Positions 5,950-10,787 of a DNA stretch of 10,787 nt are shown piece by piece. The stretch comes from Candidatus Yonathbacteria bacterium (GTDB taxonomy: Bacteria > Patescibacteriota > Minisyncoccia > Phycocordibacterales > UBA1550). The stretch's first letter is position 1. Every line of letters starts with the position of its first letter. Where the stretch lies: positions 2,602-13,388 of the forward strand of contig DNMN01000004.1 of NCBI GenBank assembly GCA_003489395.1, read 5' to 3'. Both the position numbers and the translations under genes were made by a program. The notes beneath the pieces are model-generated. The model worked only from the letters and a program-made list of their open reading frames with translations, did no database searches and was not told the DNA's origin.

Positions 5950-7926
5950 ATGTTTGGAAATCTAACACTATCCGCGCTCCCTCACGAACCGATTACAGTC
6001 GGAGCCGGCATCTTTATGGCTGTCGCAGGCGCAACCATCATCAGTCTTTTGTTTTATTTTAAACGTTGGAAGTGGCTCTGGACTGAATGGCTCACATCTC
6101 TAGATCACAAAAAGATTGGCGTGATGTACATAATTCTCGCGCTCGTGATGTTACTTCGTGGTTTCTCCGACGCAATAATGATGCGTCTCCAACAAGCTCT
6201 TTCTGTTGGCGACGCATTCGGCTATCTGCCACCAGAACACTACGACCAAATATTTACAGCGCACGGAGTGATAATGATTTTCTTTGTTGCTATGCCTCTT
6301 ATGTTTGGCTTGATCAACTTGGCGGTACCACTCCAGATAGGCGCGCGTGATGTTGCATTTCCTTTTCTAAACTCATTGTCCTTATGGTTCACTGTTGTTG
6401 GAGCCGTGCTTGTGAACCTATCGCTCGTGCTTGGCGAATTTGCCGCAACAGGCTGGCTCGCGTACCCTCCGCTTTCTGGAATATTATACAGTCCCGGCGT
6501 TGGCGTGGATTATTATATTTGGGCTCTGCAAATAGCTGGAGCGGGGAGCCTGCTCTCGGGTATCAATTTCTTCGTGACTATACTTATGATGCGTTGCCCC
6601 GGGATGACCCTGATGCGAATGCCAGTTTTTGTGTGGACAGTGTTTGCGTCTATGACGCTCGTCATAATTTCTTTTCCAATTCTCACCGCAACTCTAGGAA
6701 TGCTCTCGCTAGACCGTCTGCTCGGCATGCATTTTTTCACGTCTGACTTTGGTGGAAATGCGATGATGTATGTGAATCTGATTTGGGCGTGGGGACACCC
6801 AGAAGTGTACATTCTTGTTTTGCCAGCATTCGGTATTTTCTCCGAGGTTGTTTCCGCCTTTTCGCACAAGAAACTTTTTGGCTATACCACGATGATATGG
6901 GCAACAATCGCAATTACATTTTTGTCGTTTGTGGTTTGGGTGCATCACTTCTTTACTATGGGAGCCGGCGCAAACGTAAACGCCTTTTTTGGAATTATGA
7001 CAATGATTATCGCAATCCCGACAGGAGTAAAAGTTTTCAACTGGCTCTTCACAATGTTCCGTGGACGCATAGTGTTTGCGTCGCCGATGCTTTGGACAAT
7101 AGGTTTTATTTTTACGTTTACTATAGGTGGGATGTCAGGAGTTTTGCTTGCAGTTCCCGGAGCCGATTTCCAGCTTCACAATAGTTTGTTTTTGATAGCG
7201 CATTTTCATAATGTGATTATTGGCGGGGTTGTGTTTGGATATTTTGCCGGACTCACATATTGGTTTCCAAAGATTTTTGGTTTCAAGTTGAACGAGCGTC
7301 TCGGCAAGGCAGTATTCTGGCATTGGATAGTCGGTTTCTTTGTCGCATTTGTGCCACTTTATATTCTTGGTCTTATGGGAATGACAAGACGCTTGAGCCA
7401 TATTGATGGCTCTCTAGGATGGCAAACACTTCTCTATGTTGCAGGCATTGGCGTTGTGATTATCGGTATCGGCGTGGCTCTGCAGATTTTACAGCTCATT
7501 ATTAGTATCCGTGATCGAAGAAGTAATATGGATACAACAGGCGACCCGTGGGATGGCAGGACATTAGAATGGTCTACATCTTCACCTCCGCCTTTTTACA
7601 ACTTTGCGGTTATTCCAACAGTGCACGGAAGGCATCCGTTTTGGGACATGAAGCATGGCGATAGCGCAAAAGCAGAAACTCCGCATTACGAGGATATTCA
7701 TATGCCAAAAAATACCGCGATGGGTTTGTACATTGCTTTGTCAGCGTTTCTTTTTGGCTTTGGTTTGGTGTGGCACATTTGGTGGCTTGCGATAGCAGGA
7801 GCGGTGAGCGTCGTTTCCCTCGTGATTATTCGCTCATTTAATTATGACACCGAATATGTTGTGGGTGCAGATGAGATTGCAAAAATAGAAGTAAAAACCG
7901 CGCAGAGAAAATTACAATTACTATGA
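5950..7926 (+). CDS. cyoB: Cytochrome bo3 quinol oxidase subunit I
   Basis: This is the catalytic subunit: it oxidises quinol, reduces O2 to water at the heme o3-CuB centre and pumps protons. Its 658 residues (E. coli 663) span the usual 15 helices. Key residues align with E. coli CyoB at a constant offset of minus one. The low-spin heme ligands are H105 and H420, and the high-spin heme ligand is H418. CuB is bound by H283, H332 and H333, with Y287 placed to cross-link to H283 in H-P-E-V-Y. The D channel has D134 and E285. The K channel has T358 and K361. The quinol site has R70, D74, H97 and Q100. The heme propionate arginines are R480 and R481. It lacks nothing essential, so an active pump is expected. 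No Shine-Dalgarno motif precedes its ATG, and its stop overlaps the cyoC start. Confidence 0.99.
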   Translation: MFGNLTLSALPHEPITVGAGIFMAVAGATIISLLFYFKRWKWLWTEWLTSLDHKKIGVMYIILALVMLLRGFSDAIMMRLQQALSVGDAFGYLPPEHYDQIFTAHGVIMIFFVAMPLMFGLINLAVPLQIGARDVAFPFLNSLSLWFTVVGAVLVNLSLVLGEFAATGWLAYPPLSGILYSPGVGVDYYIWALQIAGAGSLLSGINFFVTILMMRCPGMTLMRMPVFVWTVFASMTLVIISFPILTATLGMLSLDRLLGMHFFTSDFGGNAMMYVNLIWAWGHPEVYILVLPAFGIFSEVVSAFSHKKLFGYTTMIWATIAITFLSFVVWVHHFFTMGAGANVNAFFGIMTMIIAIPTGVKVFNWLFTMFRGRIVFASPMLWTIGFIFTFTIGGMSGVLLAVPGADFQLHNSLFLIAHFHNVIIGGVVFGYFAGLTYWFPKIFGFKLNERLGKAVFWHWIVGFFVAFVPLYILGLMGMTRRLSHIDGSLGWQTLLYVAGIGVVIIGIGVALQILQLIISIRDRRSNMDTTGDPWDGRTLEWSTSSPPPFYNFAVIPTVHGRHPFWDMKHGDSAKAETPHYEDIHMPKNTAMGLYIALSAFLFGFGLVWHIWWLAIAGAVSVVSLVIIRSFNYDTEYVVGADEIAKIEVKTAQRKLQLL

Positions 7927-8504
7927 CAACAGATATTCTAAACACAAGAGAAGCAAAATCAATTTTTGGTTTTTGGATTTATATTATGAGTGACGCGCTT
8001 TTGTTTGGAAGTATCTTTGCAACATACGCGGTGCTTCACAACAATGTTTTCGGCGGGCCTTCGGCGAGCGACATATTCAGTATGCCGTTTGTGCTTGCCG
8101 AAACGCTCATTTTGCTAGCAAGCAGTTTTACATACGGGCTCGCTTCACTTTACGCGCATCATCACAACGAAAAGGACAAGGTGGTTCTATGGTTGGTTGT
8201 AACATTTTTGCTCGGCGCGACATTTATAGGAATGGAGTTATCCGAGTTTGCGAAACTTTTTCAAGGTGGAAGCAGTTGGCAGGTGAGTGGTTTCTTGTCG
8301 GGCTTCTTCACCCTCGTTGGTACGCACGGACTCCATGTAACGGCTGGGCTCATATGGATGGGGAGTTTGCTCGCGCAAGTGCTCCGGCACGGGCTAACAG
8401 TGAGAACGATAGGAAAAATATCAAATCTTGGAATATTCTGGCATTTCCTTGATATTGTGTGGATATTTATTTTCACGTTTGTGTATTTAATGGGCGCGAT
8501 TTAA
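7923..8504 (+). CDS. cyoC: Cytochrome bo3 quinol oxidase subunit III
   Basis: Subunit III stabilises subunit I and belongs to the heme-copper oxidase subunit III family. The 193-residue protein has five predicted membrane helices (about 15-38, 56-78, 88-108, 126-150 and 172-192). Conserved stretches match CyoC: G-F-W-I-Y-x-M-S-D near 16-24, [10 protein letters not shown] (59-68), F-I-G-M-E-L (101-106), T-H-G-L-H-V-T-A-G (134-142) and F-W-H-F-L-D-I-V-W (172-180). The start codon overlaps the cyoB stop in an ATGA arrangement, so translation is probably coupled. cyoD follows nine bases after the stop. Confidence 0.97.
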   Translation: MTTDILNTREAKSIFGFWIYIMSDALLFGSIFATYAVLHNNVFGGPSASDIFSMPFVLAETLILLASSFTYGLASLYAHHHNEKDKVVLWLVVTFLLGATFIGMELSEFAKLFQGGSSWQVSGFLSGFFTLVGTHGLHVTAGLIWMGSLLAQVLRHGLTVRTIGKISNLGIFWHFLDIVWIFIFTFVYLMGAI

Positions 8505-8513
8505 TTTAATAAA

Positions 8514-8894
8514 ATGAGCACAAACGATTTTAAAGTAATTGATGAACAATACGAAGCAGGTCGCCTTGCGATGCGGTCTTATGTGATTGGGTTTGTGTTG
8601 TCTGCTATTTTAACACTCATTCCGTATATCATTGTTGTAAGTCATATGTTTGGGAAACAATCTCTTGTTTTGGCTGTAGTTTTATTCGGAGTTACACAGC
8701 TTTTGGTACAAGTAATATTTTTCCTTCATTTAAGCAAAAAGTCCAAACCGCAGTGGAACATAATCGTTTTTATTTTTACTGTTTTGATTGTTGCGATTTT
8801 AGTTGTTGGGTCTCTTTGGGTTATGTACAACTTAAACTACAATATGACCGATGTCTCTCCATTCAACTCAAATGAGGGATATATTCCTCAATAA
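8514..8894 (+). CDS. cyoD: Cytochrome bo3 quinol oxidase subunit IV
   Basis: This small assembly and stability subunit helps CuB binding in the E. coli enzyme. The 126-residue protein is of family length (E. coli 109), with a slightly longer C-terminus. Three hydrophobic helices lie at about 22-43, 50-71 and 82-105. The S-Y-V-I-G-F at the first helix, F-F-L-H-L (69-73) in the second and L-W-V-M-Y-N-L (101-107) after the third are typical of the COX4-type prokaryotic subunit. It sits in the expected place between cyoC and cyoE. No clear ribosome binding site is present; the ATG is preceded by an A/T-only stretch of about 12 bases. Confidence 0.93.
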   Translation: MSTNDFKVIDEQYEAGRLAMRSYVIGFVLSAILTLIPYIIVVSHMFGKQSLVLAVVLFGVTQLLVQVIFFLHLSKKSKPQWNIIVFIFTVLIVAILVVGSLWVMYNLNYNMTDVSPFNSNEGYIPQ

Positions 8895-8901
8895 GAATTT
8901 G

Positions 8902-9750
8902 ATGAAAGATTATTTTTCAATCACCAAGCCGGGGATTATAGGTGGCAACGCGATTACGGTTGTTGCCGGGTTTTTGCTTGCTTCAGGAGGTGATGTTGAT
9001 TGGTGGCTTTTGCTCGCGACGCTCGTCGGGCTCTCGCTCGTTGTTGCTGGTGGGTGTGTAATAAATAACTATATTGACCGTGACATAGATGGAATGATGG
9101 AGCGAACAAAGGACCGCGCGCTGGTAATAGGAACAATCACTCCGAGGATTGCGCTCATTTACGGAAAAGTCCTCGCAATATTCGGTTTGGGGGTGCTGGC
9201 TTTTTACACAAATCTTTTAACTACCGCAATGGCGGTTCTCGGGCTTTTTGTGTATGTGGTTGTCTATAGTCTGTGGCTCAAACGTACTTCAACGCACGGC
9301 ACAATCGTCGGCAGTATTTCTGGGGCTATGCCACCAGTAGTCGGCTATTTGGCGGTGAGTGGAAGCATTGACCTCGGCGCAGTGATTTTGTTTTTTATTC
9401 TCGCGCTTTGGCAAATGCCACACTCTTTTGCGATTGCAATATATAGGTTGGAAGATTATACGAAAGCAGGAATTCCCGTTCTACCAGTTAAAAGAGGAAT
9501 TGCTATCACAAAGATACATATGCTTATTTATACTGCCCTTTTTGTGATGGCGACATTCGCGCTAGCAGTGTTTGGGTATACAGGATACGAGTATCTTTTA
9601 GTAATGGTCATCCTCGGTCTTGGCTGGCTCGGTCTCTCTGCAAGTGGATTTTATTCCACGAACAATAAATTCTGGTCTAGAAATATGTTTGTTTACTCAA
9701 TCGCAATACTCGTAGTATTTTCTATAATGATTGCGATTGAAGGATTTTAG
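8902..9750 (+). CDS. cyoE: Protoheme IX farnesyltransferase (heme O synthase)
   Basis: CyoE converts heme b to heme o by adding a farnesyl group, providing the o3 heme for CyoB. It is a membrane UbiA-family prenyltransferase. I place the start at 8902 rather than at the in-frame ATG at 8851. The later start avoids a 44-base overlap with cyoD, leaves a seven-base gap and gives M-K-D-Y-F-S-I-T-K-P-G-I-I, which matches the E. coli N-terminus. The resulting 282 residues suit the family. The first Asp-rich motif is N55-N-Y-I-D59-R-D61-I-D63. The second is Y-R-L-E-D-Y-T-K-A-G-I-P-V-L-P-V, preceded by W-Q-M-P-H-S-F. About eight or nine helices are predicted. A farnesyl diphosphate source and a heme source are required but not seen in the window. 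Confidence 0.97.
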   Translation: MKDYFSITKPGIIGGNAITVVAGFLLASGGDVDWWLLLATLVGLSLVVAGGCVINNYIDRDIDGMMERTKDRALVIGTITPRIALIYGKVLAIFGLGVLAFYTNLLTTAMAVLGLFVYVVVYSLWLKRTSTHGTIVGSISGAMPPVVGYLAVSGSIDLGAVILFFILALWQMPHSFAIAIYRLEDYTKAGIPVLPVKRGIAITKIHMLIYTALFVMATFALAVFGYTGYEYLLVMVILGLGWLGLSASGFYSTNNKFWSRNMFVYSIAILVVFSIMIAIEGF

Positions 9751-9767
9751 AGCCTGTCTCCAAGTGT

Positions 9768-10394
9768 CTAAGTTCTTGGGTCTTTTCGTTCCCATTCGGA
9801 AAGTTTGCTTGCCGTAAGTTCAATGTCAGACAAATCACGAATGAATTTTTCTTGTCCTTTTGGAACAATAGGGTAGTGTGGGAAATCATCAAGAGCGAGC
9901 GCTATGTCCCACAAATGTTTTTCAGAAGTAATCCAATCCGTACCAAATTTTTTTAATGAAAATGGACGAGAGTAGCTTCGCAAAGTTTTCTGTCCAGTTT
10001 TTGGAAATGTGTATTCGTGAAAATATGAGAGAGCTAGTTCTCGTGGACTTTTATACACAGGGTCGCGAAAGCGAAGCACCGGGTGATTTGTTTTGCTTAT
10101 AGCTCCCCAGTAGCCATTTTTCTTGTAGAGCGCGACCACATGGTCGTAATCAATGTCCAGTGCTTTGAGATCTAGAAGAAGTGGTTTTTCTCCGTGCATC
10201 CAGAGCGCAGTAGCGGCAATAAGCGCGCCCTCAATACAATGCGCTCTCCCTTTTTCCAAAACCATACGTGGCGAAAAACACGTGTCACCTCTCTTGCTCA
10301 AGTTGGCAGGAATAGTATCAAGGTAGTCCTGAATTTTATGCGGAGTAGTGAGCTCCTTAAAAATCGCAAGTTCCTCTGGAGATAGTCCGAACAT
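9768..10394 (-). CDS. Conserved unknown, possibly transglutaminase-like fold
   Basis: I recall similar proteins from Patescibacteria genomes but know no experimental function. The start is taken at the ATG at 10392-10394, giving 208 residues that begin M-F-G-L-S-P-E-E. The more upstream in-frame ATG at 10503-10505 would run through both divergent promoters and into the next gene. No signal peptide or membrane helix is seen, so the protein is probably cytosolic. A cysteine in G-R-A-H-C53-I-E-G-A at the start of an alanine-rich helix, followed by D84-H85-V-V-A-L-Y and then G-Y-W-G-A-I-S-K-T-N (94-103), resembles the Cys-His-Asp/Asn order of transglutaminase-like or papain-like folds. C39 lies in G-D-T-C-F-S. 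Whether it is a peptidase, transferase or non-catalytic is unknown. It converges on cyoE with a 17-base gap and no visible terminator. Confidence 0.75.
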   Translation of the reverse strand: MFGLSPEELAIFKELTTPHKIQDYLDTIPANLSKRGDTCFSPRMVLEKGRAHCIEGALIAATALWMHGEKPLLLDLKALDIDYDHVVALYKKNGYWGAISKTNHPVLRFRDPVYKSPRELALSYFHEYTFPKTGQKTLRSYSRPFSLKKFGTDWITSEKHLWDIALALDDFPHYPIVPKGQEKFIRDLSDIELTASKLSEWERKDPRT

Positions 10395-10400
10395 TCTTTG

Positions 10401-10429
10401 ATTATGACAGAATACATTGGCGCGTTCAA
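10401..10429 (-). promoter_or_regulatory. Minus-strand promoter for the conserved unknown gene
   Basis: Read on the minus strand, TTGAAC (10429-10424) is followed after exactly 17 bases by CATAAT (10406-10401), preceded by TGT, giving an extended -10. The start codon follows after six bases, so the transcript should be nearly leaderless. It lies back to back with the plus-strand hydrolase promoter. Confidence 0.6.
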
Positions 10430-10431
10430 GA

Positions 10432-10440
10432 TGGTACAAT
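10432..10440 (+). promoter_or_regulatory. Extended -10 promoter for the SGNH hydrolase gene
   Basis: TGGTACAAT is an extended -10 box whose last base lies six bases before the ATG at 10447, predicting a start at or beside the codon. There is no convincing -35 box. The element lies only two bases beyond the -35 box of the divergent promoter, so RNA polymerase binding at one may hinder the other. Confidence 0.55.
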
Positions 10441-10446
10441 ATATAA

Positions 10447-10787
10447 ATGAGACCCCGCGCTGTAATACTCGTTGTTATTATTATCTTGCTGACCGCTATT
10501 GGCATTTACTATTTTGCTCGCAACGAAAAGACAATCACAAATTACCCTTCAGGTGGCACAGACATCATAGCGTTTGGAGACAGCTTGGTGGAAGGGCTGG
10601 GCTCAACAAATGGAAACGACTTCGTGTCGCTTCTTTCTCGTAAAATCGGGGAGTCAATTGTAAATTTGGGGAACGCTGGGGACACAACCTCAGACGGTCT
10701 TGCGCGCATTAGCCAACTAGATGAATACAATCCAAAAGTGGTGCTCCTCCTTCTTGGTGGCAATGACCATCTGAAAAAGATACCGGT
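10447..10787 (+). CDS. SGNH/GDSL-family hydrolase, N-terminal part (cut by window end)
   Basis: The reading frame is open from the ATG at 10447 to the end of the window (113 codons) with no stop, so the gene is partial. An N-terminal hydrophobic segment at about residues 5-24 serves as a membrane anchor or signal. Then come the SGNH blocks: block I I-A-F-G-D-S46-L with the nucleophile serine, block II N-L-G-N-A-G78-D with the oxyanion glycine, and block III L-L-L-G-G-N106-D with the oxyanion asparagine. The block V D-x-x-H should lie downstream, outside the window. This order resembles TesA-like lysophospholipases and arylesterases, so an extracytoplasmic esterase acting on lipids or acyl groups on cell-surface polymers is likely; the substrate is not determinable. 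The start is supported by an extended -10 box six bases upstream. Confidence 0.85.
   Translation, partial: MRPRAVILVVIIILLTAIGIYYFARNEKTITNYPSGGTDIIAFGDSLVEGLGSTNGNDFVSLLSRKIGESIVNLGNAGDTTSDGLARISQLDEYNPKVVLLLLGGNDHLKKIP

Noticed and set aside
8851..8901. Earlier in-frame ATG for cyoE
   Set aside because: It would overlap cyoD by 44 bases and add 17 residues with no counterpart in E. coli CyoE. The ATG at 8902 gives the conserved N-terminus.
10395..10505. Longer start for the minus-strand unknown gene
   Set aside because: The extension would cover both divergent promoters and the first codons of the hydrolase gene. The family-like sequence begins at the ATG at 10394.
10398..10643. Open frame overlapping the hydrolase start
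   Set aside because: The hydrolase frame carries the G-D-S, N-x-G and G-G-N-D blocks. This frame is out of phase with them and has no motif.

Overview
The window reads as a compact bacterial chromosome segment, probably from a Candidate Phyla Radiation (Patescibacteria, Parcubacteria-like) genome. This placement is an inference. It rests on the Gmad2 protein with an N-terminal cysteine pair, the small conserved unknown on the minus strand (a family I associate with these genomes), and AT-rich gene starts that mostly lack a Shine-Dalgarno motif. It also rests on extended -10 boxes (TGnTAnAAT) lying only 6-12 bases before start codons. No rRNA, CRISPR array, transposase or phage gene is visible.

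Layout: positions 1-4095 hold a plus-strand run of housekeeping and surface genes: ftsX (divisome ABC permease), pyrG (CTP synthase), a membrane-anchored Gmad2-domain protein, and a stand-alone PD-(D/E)XK nuclease of the RecB/AddB/Cas4 type with four cysteines that may bind an Fe-S cluster. The 186-base gap at 4096-4281 is not empty. It contains two nested perfect inverted repeats and a good sigma-70-like promoter for tRNA-Gln(CUG) at 4282-4352, which is followed by a perfect 21-bp-arm terminator hairpin. Next come a five-helix membrane protein resembling the DedA/VTT family and then the main feature of the window.

Positions 5039-9750 form a complete, tightly packed cyoABCDE operon for a cytochrome bo3-type quinol oxidase with its own heme O synthase. 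CyoB keeps every heme, CuB, proton-channel and quinol-site residue that I can align to the E. coli enzyme, with a constant one-residue offset. CyoA lacks the CuA ligands, as expected for a quinol rather than a cytochrome c oxidase. If the host is a CPR bacterium with an otherwise fermentative metabolism, this oxidase would be a lone terminal electron acceptor module for oxygen scavenging or proton pumping, using quinol obtained from a source not seen here.

From 9768 onward a minus-strand gene for an unrecognised, possibly transglutaminase-like protein converges on cyoE. It is transcribed divergently from an SGNH/GDSL hydrolase gene that is cut by the end of the window. The 52-base gap between these two starts carries one promoter on each strand, both predicted to give nearly leaderless transcripts. 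I did not find a clearly new multi-gene system. The most unusual items are the aerobic oxidase in this apparent lineage, the 4091-4213 folded element, and the recurrent leaderless promoter design.
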